64,000 nt of DNA. Origin: Streptomyces viridiviolaceus. GTDB lineage: Bacteria > Actinomycetota > Actinomycetes > Streptomycetales > Streptomycetaceae. Below the pieces are notes generated by a model. It was not told the DNA's origin and did no database searches. It saw only the letters and a list, made by a program, of their open reading frames with translations. Shown here piece after piece: positions 1-9,397 of the stretch (positions within the stretch are counted from its first letter, which is position 1; each line of letters starts with the position of its first letter). The stretch is taken from the NCBI RefSeq assembly GCF_014650995.1, contig NZ_BMWA01000008.1:1-64000 (forward strand), given 5' to 3'. A program made the position numbers and the translations under genes.

Positions 1-1
1 G

Positions 2-85
2 GCGCCGATCGGTGACGTCAAGTGGGTCGAGATCGACAACCACGACGACCTCGCCAAGGGCCGGGAGATCGCGTGCCGGTACTGA
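2..85 (+). CDS. C-terminal end of a nucleotidyltransferase (partial)
   Basis: Only the last 27 codons are inside the window, ending at TGA 83-85. The visible tail reads WVEIDNHDDLAKGREIA then CRY. This resembles the end of small sugar-phosphate or alditol-phosphate nucleotidyltransferases, where a VEID...DL.KA.E segment follows the catalytic domain. The next gene starts 13 bases before this stop, so the two are translationally coupled. A nucleotidyltransferase coupled to a polyol-phosphate dehydrogenase suggests synthesis of an activated polyol (CDP-type) precursor. That is inference, because the catalytic part is not visible. Confidence 0.6.
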   Translation, partial: APIGDVKWVEIDNHDDLAKGREIACRY

Positions 86-1134
86 CGAGGCTCATTCCGT
101 CGCCGGTCGTCGTCGACATCCGCCCGGGTGCCCTCGACGACCTGGCGAGCGTCCTCGCGGATCAGCGGATCTCCCAGTCGGGCAGGCTCGCCGTCGCCGT
201 CAGCGGCGGTTCGGGGGCCCGCCTGCGCGAGCGGCTGTCGGCGTCCCTGCCGGGCGCCGACTGGTTCGAGGTCGACGGCGGAACGATCGACGACGCCGTG
301 CGGCTGGCCGACGCCGTCAAGGGCGGCCGGTACGACGCGATCGTCGGCCTCGGCGGCGGCAAGGTCATCGACTGCGCCAAGTTCGCGGCGGCACGCGTCG
401 GACTGCCCATGGTCGCCGTGGCCACCAACCTCTCCCACGACGGCATCTGTTCGCCGGTGTCGATCCTGGACAACGACGCGGGCCGGGGATCGTACGGCGT
501 GCCGACGCCCATCGCGCTCCTCGTCGACCTCGCGGTGATACGCGAGGCGCCGATCCGTTTCGTGCGCTCCGGGATCGGCGACGCCGTCTCCAACATCTCC
601 GCGGTCGCGGACTGGGAGCTGGCCCACCGGGTCAACGGCGAGAAGGTCGACGGTCTCGCGGCCGCGATGGCCCGCCAGGCCGGCGAGGCCGTGCTGCGCC
701 ACCCGGGCGGCTGCGGCGACGACGCGTTCCTGACCGTGCTGGCCGAGGGACTGGTGCTGTCGGGCATAGCGATGTCGATCGCCGGGCACACGCGGCCCTC
801 CTCCGGCGCCTGCCACGAGATCAGTCACGCGCTCGACCTGCTCTACCCGGGGCGCGCCGCCAGCCACGGCGAACAGGTGGGCATCGGGGCGGCCTTCGCG
901 ACGCATCTGAGGGGCGACCACGAGGGCTCCCGGCTGATGGCCGAGACACTGCGCCGGCACGGGCTGCCGGTGGTGGCGCAGGAGATCGGGTTCGGCGACG
1001 ACGAATTCGTACGGGCCGTGGAGTTCGCCCCGCGGACCCGGCCCGGCCGGTACACGATCCTGGAGCACCTCGACCTGTCGCCGACGCGCATCGAGGAGGC
1101 GTACGCCGAGTACGCCGCGTCGGTCGGCGGCTGA
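73..1134 (+). CDS. Glycerol-1-phosphate dehydrogenase-like protein (iron-containing alcohol dehydrogenase family)
   Basis: This 353-residue protein has the size and layout of the AraM/EgsA-type glycerol-1-phosphate dehydrogenase family, which interconverts dihydroxyacetone phosphate and glycerol 1-phosphate with NAD(P)H. A glycine-rich nucleotide-binding loop (GLGGGKVIDCAK) lies near residues 91-102. Metal-ligand segments HEISHALD (about 248-255) and SHGEQVG (about 263-269) match the family. The GTG at 73 is chosen because GGGAGAT lies just upstream and it overlaps the previous stop; a longer frame from 22 has no ribosome site. The coupled upstream nucleotidyltransferase suggests a role in making a CDP-activated polyol. 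The substrate cannot be read from sequence; another 2-keto polyol phosphate is possible. Confidence 0.8.
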   Translation: MPVLTRLIPSPVVVDIRPGALDDLASVLADQRISQSGRLAVAVSGGSGARLRERLSASLPGADWFEVDGGTIDDAVRLADAVKGGRYDAIVGLGGGKVIDCAKFAAARVGLPMVAVATNLSHDGICSPVSILDNDAGRGSYGVPTPIALLVDLAVIREAPIRFVRSGIGDAVSNISAVADWELAHRVNGEKVDGLAAAMARQAGEAVLRHPGGCGDDAFLTVLAEGLVLSGIAMSIAGHTRPSSGACHEISHALDLLYPGRAASHGEQVGIGAAFATHLRGDHEGSRLMAETLRRHGLPVVAQEIGFGDDEFVRAVEFAPRTRPGRYTILEHLDLSPTRIEEAYAEYAASVGG

Positions 1135-1163
1135 GCCGGGGCTCCGGTGACCGCGGGCCCGGT

Positions 1164-1193
1164 TTGACCCTTGTGGGGCGGGCCCCGTAACCT
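1164..1193 (+). promoter_or_regulatory. Candidate vegetative promoter for rplU-rpmA
   Basis: TTGACC (1164-1169) and TAACCT (1188-1193) are separated by 18 bases, a good fit to the housekeeping sigma consensus of Streptomyces. It lies after the stop at 1134 and leaves a roughly 140-base untranslated leader before the rplU GTG. No clear L21-type autoregulatory fold was recognised by eye. Confidence 0.5.
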
Positions 1194-1339
1194 TGACCGT
1201 CGGCGTGTCGACTGACCCGCCACATCCCCGTAAACCTCTTCCTTCCGGGCGCGCGAGTGACCGGGAGAGGCCGCTCGCGTCTGTCGCCGGGCGGCTGGAC
1301 TGCGGGGGTGCCGTTCCCGAGCGAGAGAGTGAGTTCCGC

Positions 1340-1660
1340 GTGTACGCGATCGTGCGCAGCGGTGGTCGTCAGCACAAGGTTGCTGTCGGCGACATCGTCG
1401 AGGTTGACAAGATTTCCACCGCCAAGGTCGGCGACACGGTCGAGCTCTCGACCCTGCTCGTTGTCGACGGCGACTCCGTGACCAGCGACCCGTGGGTGCT
1501 GGCCGGCATCAAGGTCCAGGCCGAGGTCGTGGACCACCACAAGGGCCAGAAGATCGACATTCTGCGCTACAAGAACAAGACCGGCTACCGTCGTCGTCAG
1601 GGCCACCGCCAGCAGTACACGGCGATCAAGGTCACTGAGATCCCCACGGCTGCGAAGTAA
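1340..1660 (+). CDS. rplU: 50S ribosomal protein L21
   Basis: This is a 106-residue L21 protein of the large ribosomal subunit, which binds 23S rRNA. It starts [18 protein letters not shown] and ends with the basic YRRRQGHRQ segment typical of the family. The GTG at 1340 gives the standard N-terminus; the longer in-frame extension back to 1193 is not L21-like. It is followed 14 bases later by rpmA, the usual L21-L27 pair, and then obg. Confidence 0.97.
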   Translation: MYAIVRSGGRQHKVAVGDIVEVDKISTAKVGDTVELSTLLVVDGDSVTSDPWVLAGIKVQAEVVDHHKGQKIDILRYKNKTGYRRRQGHRQQYTAIKVTEIPTAAK

Positions 1661-1674
1661 GGGACTGAGAACAG

Positions 1675-1929
1675 ATGGCACACAAGAAGGGCGCATCGTC
1701 CACTCGGAACGGTCGCGACTCCAACGCCCAGCGGCTCGGCGTGAAGCGCTTCGGCGGTCAGGTCGTGAACGCGGGTGAGATCCTGGTCCGCCAGCGCGGC
1801 ACTCACTTCCACCCGGGCGCGGGCGTCGGCCGTGGCGGCGACGACACCCTGTTCGCGCTGCAGGCCGGTTCGGTGCAGTTCGGCACCAGCCGTGGCCGCA
1901 AGGTCGTGAACATCGTTCCGGTCGCCTGA
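1675..1929 (+). CDS. rpmA: 50S ribosomal protein L27
   Basis: This 84-residue protein begins [16 protein letters not shown], the standard L27 N-terminal arm that reaches towards the peptidyl-transferase centre. No cleavable Firmicute-type N-terminal extension is present. The central [20 protein letters not shown] block is diagnostic. It sits directly behind rplU and is presumably cotranscribed from the same promoter. Confidence 0.97.
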   Translation: MAHKKGASSTRNGRDSNAQRLGVKRFGGQVVNAGEILVRQRGTHFHPGAGVGRGGDDTLFALQAGSVQFGTSRGRKVVNIVPVA

Positions 1930-1966
1930 GTCTCTTAGACCAGGGCTTCCGTAGAGCGATTCGTCG

Positions 1967-2008
1967 AGGCGGACCTCACTTCCCGTTCGGGGAAGAGGGT
2001 CCGCCTTT
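1967..2008 (+). terminator. Hairpin between rpmA and obg
   Basis: AGGCGGACC (from 1967) pairs with GGTCCGCCT (to 2006), and inside it CTTCCC pairs with GGGAAG around a GTTC loop. A short T run follows. The structure looks like an intrinsic terminator or attenuator that would lower obg transcription relative to the ribosomal protein genes. Confidence 0.7.
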
Positions 2009-2056
2009 GACGTGTTACAGCTAAGACATTTTCGTACTTTCTGGAGGCACTGAACC

Positions 2057-3493
2057 ATGACCACCTTCGTGGACCGCGTCGAACTGCATGTCGCCGCGGG
2101 TAACGGAGGCCACGGCTGTGCCTCCGTCCACCGTGAGAAGTTCAAGCCGCTGGGCGGCCCCGACGGCGGCAACGGCGGCCGTGGCGGCGACGTGATCCTC
2201 ACCGTCGACCAGTCCGTGACCACCCTGCTGGACTACCACCACTCCCCGCACCGCAAGGCCACCAACGGCAAGCCCGGCGAGGGCGGCAACCGCTCCGGCA
2301 AGGACGGCCAGGACCTCATCCTGCCCGTCCCCGACGGCACCGTGGTCCTCGACAAGGCCGGCAACGTCCTCGCCGACCTGGTCGGGCACGGCACCTCCTA
2401 CGTGGCCGCGCAGGGCGGCCGGGGCGGCCTCGGCAACGCGGCGCTGGCCTCCGCCCGCCGCAAGGCGCCCGGCTTCGCGCTGCTCGGCGAGCCCGGGGAC
2501 CTCCAGGACATCGTCCTGGAGCTGAAGACCGTCGCCGACGTGGCGCTCGTCGGCTACCCGAGCGCCGGCAAGTCGTCGCTCATCTCCGTGCTGAGCGCGG
2601 CGAAGCCGAAGATCGCCGACTACCCCTTCACGACCCTCGTGCCGAACCTGGGCGTGGTGACGGCCGGTTCGACCGTCTACACCGTCGCGGACGTCCCCGG
2701 ACTCATCCCCGGCGCCAGCCAGGGCAGGGGGCTCGGCCTGGAGTTCCTGCGGCACGTGGAGCGGTGCAGCGTGCTGGTGCACGTCCTCGACACGGCGACG
2801 CTGGAGTCCGACCGCGACCCGCTCTCCGACCTGGACGTCATCGAGGCGGAGCTGCGCGAGTACGGCGGCCTCGACAACCGGCCCCGCATCGTCGTCATGA
2901 ACAAGATCGACGTGCCCGACGGCAAGGACCTCGCCGACATGGTCCGGCCGGACCTGGAGGCCCGCGGCTACCGGGTCTTCGAGGTGTCCGCGGTCGCCCA
3001 TCTCGGGCTCAAGGAGCTGTCGTTCGCGCTGGCCGAGCTGGTGGCCAAGGCGCGCGCGGCCCGGCCGAAGGAAGAGGCCACGCGCATCGTCATCCGGCCC
3101 AAGGCCGTCGACGACGCCGGCTTCACCGTCACCCGCGAGGAGGACGGCCTGTTCCGGGTGCGCGGCGAGAAGCCCGAACGCTGGGTGCGTCAGACCGACT
3201 TCAACAACGACGAGGCCGTCGGCTACCTGGCCGACCGGCTGGGCCGCCTCGGTGTCGAGGAGGAACTGGTGAAGGCGGGCGCCCGCGGCGGCGACGGCGT
3301 CGCCATCGGCCCCGAGGAGAACGCGGTCGTCTTCGACTGGGAGCCGTCGATGACGGCCGGCGCCGAGATGCTCGGCCGCCGCGGCGAGGACCACCGCTTC
3401 GAGGCCCCGCGCCCCGCCGCCCAGCGACGCCGGGACCGGCAGGCCGAACGGGACGAGGTACAGCGCGAGTTCGACGACTTCGAACCCTTCTAG
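2057..3493 (+). CDS. obg: Obg GTPase (ribosome assembly, development)
   Basis: A 478-residue Obg/CgtA protein. The glycine-rich Obg fold opens with [14 protein letters not shown]. The G domain has P-loop GYPSAGKSS (about 165-173), a DVPG switch and NKID. A C-terminal OCT-type domain (about 340-425) precedes an acidic/basic tail. Obg binds GTP, acts in 50S assembly and responds to ppGpp; in Streptomyces it is linked to the onset of aerial growth (known for the family). A GGAGG ribosome site lies 10 bases upstream of the ATG. It follows rpmA after a hairpin, the conserved rplU-rpmA-obg order. Confidence 0.97.
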   Translation: MTTFVDRVELHVAAGNGGHGCASVHREKFKPLGGPDGGNGGRGGDVILTVDQSVTTLLDYHHSPHRKATNGKPGEGGNRSGKDGQDLILPVPDGTVVLDKAGNVLADLVGHGTSYVAAQGGRGGLGNAALASARRKAPGFALLGEPGDLQDIVLELKTVADVALVGYPSAGKSSLISVLSAAKPKIADYPFTTLVPNLGVVTAGSTVYTVADVPGLIPGASQGRGLGLEFLRHVERCSVLVHVLDTATLESDRDPLSDLDVIEAELREYGGLDNRPRIVVMNKIDVPDGKDLADMVRPDLEARGYRVFEVSAVAHLGLKELSFALAELVAKARAARPKEEATRIVIRPKAVDDAGFTVTREEDGLFRVRGEKPERWVRQTDFNNDEAVGYLADRLGRLGVEEELVKAGARGGDGVAIGPEENAVVFDWEPSMTAGAEMLGRRGEDHRFEAPRPAAQRRRDRQAERDEVQREFDDFEPF

Positions 3494-3694
3494 GTCTTTT
3501 CCCGTCTACCAGTACGACCGCACCCGCGGGCCGGCCGGCGAGGGCTGCCCGCAGGGTTGCGGAGGTGTGTCGAGTCCGTGACCTCCGGCCGAACGAGTGT
3601 GTGTACTTTGTGGGAAGGATGTGGCCGCGTACGGTCGGCCAGGGGTGGGGGCGGAACGACCAGCCGTTTCCCGTAGCAGAGAGAAGCCGCTGAG

Positions 3695-5731
3695 TTGAAG
3701 ATTGCATTCCTCGTCCGCGACCTGTGCCACATGGGGGGCGTGGTCAGCGCGACGCAGAACCTGGCCGGGGCGCTGGCCGAGCGGCACGAGGTCGAGATCG
3801 TGGCGCTGCGCAAGGTGCGCGACGAGTCGTACTTCCCGCTGGACCCGCGGGTGTCGGTGCGGGTGCTGAGCGACATGCGGCCGCACTCCCCGGTCTCCGA
3901 CGTGGACGACCCGCTGTCCGACAAGTTCCCGCTGATCTACCCGCTCAACGTCGGTGCCAAGACGCCGGTGGTGAGCCGGCTCGCGGAACTCCGGCTGCTG
4001 GAGTACCTCGACACCACCGACGCCGACGTGGTGGTCAGCTCCAGCCCGCGCAACACGATCATGCTGGCGCAGGCGCGCGGTGACTACCTGAAGGTCACCC
4101 AGGAGCACTCCATGCCGTCCATCTACGCCAAGGACATCAAGGAGCGCCTCTTCCCCGCCTACCGGTTCCTGGACGCCCTGACGGCGCTCACCCCGGAGGA
4201 GGTCGCCAGCATCGCGGGGCAGGTGCCGGCGGTGCGCAACCGCCTCGCGGTGATGCCCAACTGCGTTCCCGCGTCCCCGATCCGGTCCACCGGTACCAAC
4301 AAGGTCGTGGTGTCCGCGGGCCACCTGACCGACAACAAGAACCACGCCCTCCTGATCGAGGCGTTCGCCAAGGTCCACGCCGTCGCCCCGGACTGGACCC
4401 TGCGCATCTACGGCCACGGCGCCGAGAAGAACAAGCTGCGGGCCCGCATCGAGGAACTGGGGCTGTCGAACAGCATCCTGCTGATGGGGCAGACCTCCCC
4501 GGTCACCCCGGAGTTCGGCAAGGGCTCGATCTTCGTCCTGCCCTCCAAGCGGGAGGCGTTCGGCAACGTCGTCGTCGAGGCGATGGCCGCCGGGCTGCCC
4601 GTCGTCGCCACCGACGCCGACCACGGGCCGCGCAACATCCTCACCGACGGCGAGGACGGCCTGATCGTCCCGCGCGGCGACGTCGACGCCATGGCCGACG
4701 CGATCCGGCGGCTCGTCCAGGACGACGAACTGCGCCTGAAGATGGCCGCCGCCGCCGTACGCAACGCCGAGCGGTTCCACGAGAGGGCGAGCCGCGAGCG
4801 CTTCGAGGCCATCCTCGAAGAGGCCTTCGCCCGCAAGGAACTGCCCCGGCACGCCACGGCCCGGGTGGACCGCGAGGGCTCGGTCCACGTCGCCGTGGGC
4901 CCGCTGCCGGCCGGTGCCGGACCGACCGACCTGGTGCTGCGCAAGGCGGGCTCCGGCGGCGACGAGTTCCGTTTCGCCTTCTCCCCGGCGGGCGACGCCC
5001 TGGTGCCCTGGGACGCCGGTGTGCCGCACGGCACCTGGGAGCTGTCCCTGGCGACCCACACGGGCATGGAGGTGGCGCTCGGCACCGACGGCTACGGCTG
5101 CGACACCCGGGACCTGCTCGCCGTCGAGCTGCCGCGTCCCCAGGGGCCGTCCCTGGCGCTGCTGCTGCCGCACCGGCACGAGGACGGCGGCCTGCGGCTG
5201 CGCAGTGCCCGGCGCGACGTCCACGCCGAGGTGGGGCCGGTCCGGGTGGACCAGCGGGTCATCGCCCTGCGGGCCGAACTGTGGGGGGCCGAGCCCGCCG
5301 ACGGCGCGGTCGTGGAGGCCGTGCACCGCCGGAACAAGGAGCGGGTGCTGTCCTTCCCGCTGCGGGTCGCCGGCGACGGCTGGGTGGAGACGGACATCGA
5401 CTGCCCGGCCCTGGTGCGGGAGCACGGCGACGCCGACGAGAAGGAAGTCATCTGGGACTTCTTCGTGCGTCCCGCGTCCGGTGCGCCCCGGGTGCCGCTG
5501 GCCAAACTGGCCACCGACGTGCTGGAGCCGATCAACGTCTTCACCTTCCCGCGCCCGGTCATCAGCGGTCCCGCGGGACCGTCGCCCACCGTGCTGACCC
5601 GGGTGGTGCGCAAGTCCCGCAAGGCGCTGGGCCAGACGCCCGCGCCCCGGCCGCCCGCGCGCGTCCGTACGGAACTGCGGCCCTACTTCACGGCGCTGAG
5701 CCAGTTCGCGGTGAAGACCGTGCGGCTCTGA
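3695..5731 (+). CDS. GT4 glycosyltransferase with long C-terminal extension (cell-wall glycopolymer)
   Basis: This 678-residue protein has an N-terminal GT-B/GT4 domain. The donor-site pattern SKREAFGNVVVEAMAAG lies near residues 286-302, and the N-terminus FLVRDLCHMGGV forms the first Rossmann strand and glycine loop. GT4 enzymes transfer sugars from nucleotide-sugars with retention. The C-terminal 300 residues are not a recognised catalytic domain; they look beta-rich (VLRKAG..., GTWELSL) and resemble the central part of the TagF fusion at 5811. The start is TTG 3695 (MKIAFLV); no other start in frame keeps the domain intact. It faces a convergent operon of TagF-like enzymes, so a role in wall glycopolymer synthesis is likely. 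No membrane segment is seen, so it is probably cytoplasmic. Confidence 0.85.
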   Translation: MKIAFLVRDLCHMGGVVSATQNLAGALAERHEVEIVALRKVRDESYFPLDPRVSVRVLSDMRPHSPVSDVDDPLSDKFPLIYPLNVGAKTPVVSRLAELRLLEYLDTTDADVVVSSSPRNTIMLAQARGDYLKVTQEHSMPSIYAKDIKERLFPAYRFLDALTALTPEEVASIAGQVPAVRNRLAVMPNCVPASPIRSTGTNKVVVSAGHLTDNKNHALLIEAFAKVHAVAPDWTLRIYGHGAEKNKLRARIEELGLSNSILLMGQTSPVTPEFGKGSIFVLPSKREAFGNVVVEAMAAGLPVVATDADHGPRNILTDGEDGLIVPRGDVDAMADAIRRLVQDDELRLKMAAAAVRNAERFHERASRERFEAILEEAFARKELPRHATARVDREGSVHVAVGPLPAGAGPTDLVLRKAGSGGDEFRFAFSPAGDALVPWDAGVPHGTWELSLATHTGMEVALGTDGYGCDTRDLLAVELPRPQGPSLALLLPHRHEDGGLRLRSARRDVHAEVGPVRVDQRVIALRAELWGAEPADGAVVEAVHRRNKERVLSFPLRVAGDGWVETDIDCPALVREHGDADEKEVIWDFFVRPASGAPRVPLAKLATDVLEPINVFTFPRPVISGPAGPSPTVLTRVVRKSRKALGQTPAPRPPARVRTELRPYFTALSQFAVKTVRL

Positions 5732-5745
5732 CCCGGATCCCACCA

Positions 5746-5800
5746 CACGACGAGGGCGGGGCCCGGAGGAACATCTCCTCCGGGCCCCGCCCTCGTCGTG
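5746..5800. terminator. Bidirectional terminator between convergent glycopolymer units
   Basis: This is a perfect 25-bp inverted repeat: CACGACGAGGGCGGGGCCCG plus GAGGA at 5746-5770, and its exact complement at 5776-5800, with a 5-base ACATC loop. It lies between the stops of the plus-strand GT4 gene (5731) and the minus-strand gene ending at 5811, so it probably ends transcription from both sides. Confidence 0.9.
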
Positions 5801-5810
5801 CCGGCGTCGG

Positions 5811-8800
5811 TCAGATCTCCCGCGCCTGCTCCAGCATCCGGTCGACGACCCGCTGGGAGGCGTGACCGTCGTCCAGGTCGCAGAACAGGTGGTGGAAGCG
5901 GTCGAAGCGCTCCTGGTACTCGCTCTGGACCCGGTCGATGTCCCGGAGGGCGTCGACCAGCTCCTTGGAGTTGTTGATCAGCGGGCCGGGGGAGTCCTGC
6001 TCGAAGTCGAAGTAGAACCCGCGCAGCGTGTCCCGGTAGTGCTCCAGGTCGTACGTGAAGAACAGCATCGGCCGCTTCAGGTGCGCGTAGTCGAACATCA
6101 CCGACGAGTAGTCCGTGATCATGATGTCCGCCGCCAGGTACAGGTCCGCGATGTCCGGGTACTCCGAGACGTCCCACACGAACCCGTTGCCCGCGCCGGG
6201 CACCGCGTCCACCACGTTGGAGTGGCGGCGGATCAGCAGCACGTGGTCGTCGCCCAGGCGGCGCTGGGCGTCTTCCAGGTCGATGCGCAGGTCGAACAGG
6301 TACTGGCCGGCGCTGTGGGACTGGTCGTCCCGCCAGGTCGGCGCGTACAGGACGACCTTCTTGCCCTCGGGCAGGCCCAGCTGCTTCTTCACCCGCTCGG
6401 CGATCTTGTCCCGGTCGGGCGAGTACAGGTAGTCGTTGCGCGGGTAGCCCGCCTCCTGGATCTCACCGTCGTAGGAGAACGCCCGCTTCAGGATCGGCGT
6501 GCTGAAGCGGTTGGAGGACACCAACAGGCTCCACTGCTTGGCCTCCAGCGCCAGCTTCTCCTGGTAGCGCCGGTCGAAGTGGAGCGTGTCGATGTCGTGC
6601 CCGATCTTCTTCAGCATCGTGCCGTGCCAGGTCTGCACGATGACCTGGCCGGGGCGGCGCTCGATCCAGTCGGGGAGGTGGGCGTTGGTGACGATGTAGC
6701 GGCTGGAGGCCAGGGCCTCGTACCACTCACGGCCCCACATGCGGACCCGCTCGACGCCCTCGGGCAGCGCGACCTGGCCGTCGCGGACCGCCCACAGGTG
6801 CTTCAGGTCCGAGCCGCGGCGCACCAGCTCCTCGTACATCGCGCGCGGGCTGTCCGAGAACTGCTTGCCGTTGTAGCTCAGGTAGAAGACCTGGTCCTTC
6901 AGCGGCTGCTGGAAGAGCGGCTCGTACACCTCACGGCGCAGCTGCCGCTGACGGAACGGGCCGCGCTCCAGGTCGCTCAGCTCGGAACGGGCGTTGAGCT
7001 GCGGGAAGTCGCCCCAGCGGTTCTCCAGCCAGTAGCGGCGGCCGCCGAGTTCGGCCTGGACCGGGAAGGAGTCCGCGGCCAGCCGGTCGACGACGAAGGG
7101 CACGTCGGCTGCGTCCGCCTCCTCGGGCCGCAGGAAGAGGTTCCAGCGGCCGGCGCGCAGCGGCACGGTGCCGTTGCCACCGAGCTTCGAGGGGTCGAAG
7201 GAGACCTCGAAGCGGCCGCCGTCGAACCAGCGGGTCTCGACGAAGCGCTCCTCGTAGCGGTTGCGCGGCTTGAGCAGGAAGCGGGCGCCGGCCAGTCGCG
7301 GATCGGCGTGCGCGGTGAGCACGATCCGGCCGTCGCGCACGGTCGCACCGTCGATCACGGCACGACGGGTACGGCCGGAGAACTTCAGGAAGCCGGTGTG
7401 ACCCGCCACCACGGCAAGCTGGCACCGGTGCGCCTGGTCACCCAGCGACGCGGGCAGCGGGAACTCGGCGTCGGCCAGTCCCTCCTGCATCACCGTGCCG
7501 AAGCGGCGCTCCTTGCCCTCGCGGTCGGTGGCGACCAGCACCGTGGACCAGGTCCGCTTCTCCGGCTGGGCCTCGGCGTCCACGCCCTCGCGGAGGACCA
7601 GCGCCACGTCGGCCACCGGCACCTCGACCGAGAACGCCTGGCCTGAGCCGTCGCGCGACACGGAGACGGGGTACTCCAGCGTCTCCGCGCCCTTCTGGTT
7701 CTTGGCCCGCAGCACCACCTGCTCGTCGGAGGCCAGGGGCTCGCGGATCTCGCCGGTGACCTTGATCCGGTCGCCCTCCAGGGCACGGCCGGTGATCAGG
7801 GCGCGGACCTTCTCGATGCGCAGCTTCAGGGCGCCGCGCTCGATGGAAGGCAGCAGCCGGAAGTCCGGGCTCAGCCAGTGGTAGGGCGGGAAGTTGCAGG
7901 CCGCGCCGCCGCTGGAGTGGACGGCGGTGCGCCGCACCAGACCGGAGGAGAAGATGCCGAGGCCCACGTGCCACAGCGCCTCCTGCCATTCGCCGCCCTT
8001 GCGGAACCGGGCGGGGTCGATGGTGACCTCCCAGCCGGCCCAGTCGTAGTTGTAGCGGTCCTGGCCGGAGTCGGTGGTGACCTCGGGGCGCAGCATGTTG
8101 CGGGCGGGGAGCAGAACGCGCCGGCGGGAGCGGTCCTTGCGCAGCTGCAGCACCTTGACCGACGCCTTGCGCGACGGCAGGTCGATCTTGTCGATCCAGG
8201 CGTTGCCGGACAGCACGAGCTTGCCGCCGACCCACTTCACCTCCTGCAGCGGCGCGCGCATGCGCAGGTGCTGGTCGATGCGCAGGGCCTCCTTGGGCAG
8301 GTGCAGATCGGCACCTTCCAGGGAGGGGAAGGAGGCGTACTTGCGGACCAGGCCGCTGACCTCGGGCGTCTCCCGGCGGCGCTGGCCGGCCAGCAGGGCG
8401 ATCAGCTCCTCCATCTGGTGCTTGCGCACCAGCAGCCACTGCACGCGCAGTTCGGCCGGGAGGTCCATGACGAGCTTGGGGTCGATGCTGTCGAGGAAGC
8501 GGTTGGCCGAGCGCAGGAACTCCGCCCGGTACTCCTCGTCGCCGTCGGGCACCACGTTGAGGAACAGCCGCAGGTCGTCCCTGAGGACGCGGGTGTCGTA
8601 CTCGCGCTTGAGCCGGGCGTAGGTCTCACCGGGCTGCTCGGCGAGGAAGGCGCTGATCTCCATCACGGAGGTGACGCGGTCGCGCACACCCGCCGGGTCG
8701 GTGCGGCGCTGGGTGATGGACGGGGCGGACTCGCCCTCGCGCAGCCGCCAGAAGTAGCAGGGCTCCGAGATGACGTCGACGCTGTCGGCGAGGTAGTGGG

Positions 8801-9374
8801 CCCGCATGGTGACCGGGGTGTCCTCGTACAGCCGGCCCTCGGGGAAGGCGAAGCCGTGCTTCTCCCAGAAGGTGCGGCGGAAGACCTTGTTGCACGCGAT
8901 GCGGTCGGCGACGAGCTTGGCGTAGCGGGAGATGTGGGTTCCCACCCGGGCCTCGCCGGCCAGCATCCGCATCAGCGGCACCTGCCAGGTCTTCTCTCCC
9001 CTGAGGTGGAAGACGTTGCCGGTGGCGAAGTCGGAGCCGCTCTCGTCGAGGCTGCCGACCATCAGCCGGTAGGCGTCCGGGGGTATGAGGTCGTCGCTGT
9101 CGACGAAGGTCAGGAACTCGGACTCCGGCGCCAGGTGGGCCATGCCGGTGTTGCGGGCGGCACCCAGGCCGCCGTTCTCCTTGCGGATGAGCTTGAAACG
9201 CGGGTCGCGGGAGGCGTACTCCTCGGCGATGGCGGCGGAGCCGTCCGGCGAACCGTCGTCCACCATCAGTACCTCGAAGTCGCGGAACGTCTGCGCCGCC
9301 AGCGAGTCCAGACAGGCGGGGAGATAACGCTCCACGTCGTAGATGGGGACGATGACACTGAGCCGAGGGGCCAT
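5811..9374 (-). CDS. GT2 glycosyltransferase fused to TagF-like polyol-phosphate transferase
   Basis: This 1187-residue protein has three parts. Residues 1 to about 240 form a GT2 domain (LSVIVPIYDVE start, DxD-type TFVDSDDL). About 330-800 is a beta-rich region of unknown role. About 805-1187 is a CDP-glycerol glycerophosphotransferase (TagB/TagF) domain with QTWHGT, YPRNDYL, LYAPTWR and ITDYSSVMFDYA. Enzymes of this type build phosphodiester-linked wall polymers at the inner membrane face. ATG 9374 (MAPRLSV) is preferred over TTG 9395 because AGGAGA sits 11 bases before it. It starts 23 bases after the upstream gene of the same architecture, so the two form an operon. Polymer and donor are unknown; TagF similarity does not prove CDP-glycerol use. 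Confidence 0.88.
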   Translation of the reverse strand: MAPRLSVIVPIYDVERYLPACLDSLAAQTFRDFEVLMVDDGSPDGSAAIAEEYASRDPRFKLIRKENGGLGAARNTGMAHLAPESEFLTFVDSDDLIPPDAYRLMVGSLDESGSDFATGNVFHLRGEKTWQVPLMRMLAGEARVGTHISRYAKLVADRIACNKVFRRTFWEKHGFAFPEGRLYEDTPVTMRAHYLADSVDVISEPCYFWRLREGESAPSITQRRTDPAGVRDRVTSVMEISAFLAEQPGETYARLKREYDTRVLRDDLRLFLNVVPDGDEEYRAEFLRSANRFLDSIDPKLVMDLPAELRVQWLLVRKHQMEELIALLAGQRRRETPEVSGLVRKYASFPSLEGADLHLPKEALRIDQHLRMRAPLQEVKWVGGKLVLSGNAWIDKIDLPSRKASVKVLQLRKDRSRRRVLLPARNMLRPEVTTDSGQDRYNYDWAGWEVTIDPARFRKGGEWQEALWHVGLGIFSSGLVRRTAVHSSGGAACNFPPYHWLSPDFRLLPSIERGALKLRIEKVRALITGRALEGDRIKVTGEIREPLASDEQVVLRAKNQKGAETLEYPVSVSRDGSGQAFSVEVPVADVALVLREGVDAEAQPEKRTWSTVLVATDREGKERRFGTVMQEGLADAEFPLPASLGDQAHRCQLAVVAGHTGFLKFSGRTRRAVIDGATVRDGRIVLTAHADPRLAGARFLLKPRNRYEERFVETRWFDGGRFEVSFDPSKLGGNGTVPLRAGRWNLFLRPEEADAADVPFVVDRLAADSFPVQAELGGRRYWLENRWGDFPQLNARSELSDLERGPFRQRQLRREVYEPLFQQPLKDQVFYLSYNGKQFSDSPRAMYEELVRRGSDLKHLWAVRDGQVALPEGVERVRMWGREWYEALASSRYIVTNAHLPDWIERRPGQVIVQTWHGTMLKKIGHDIDTLHFDRRYQEKLALEAKQWSLLVSSNRFSTPILKRAFSYDGEIQEAGYPRNDYLYSPDRDKIAERVKKQLGLPEGKKVVLYAPTWRDDQSHSAGQYLFDLRIDLEDAQRRLGDDHVLLIRRHSNVVDAVPGAGNGFVWDVSEYPDIADLYLAADIMITDYSSVMFDYAHLKRPMLFFTYDLEHYRDTLRGFYFDFEQDSPGPLINNSKELVDALRDIDRVQSEYQERFDRFHHLFCDLDDGHASQRVVDRMLEQAREI

Positions 9375-9397
9375 GGCTTGGTGATCTCCTATCAAGG

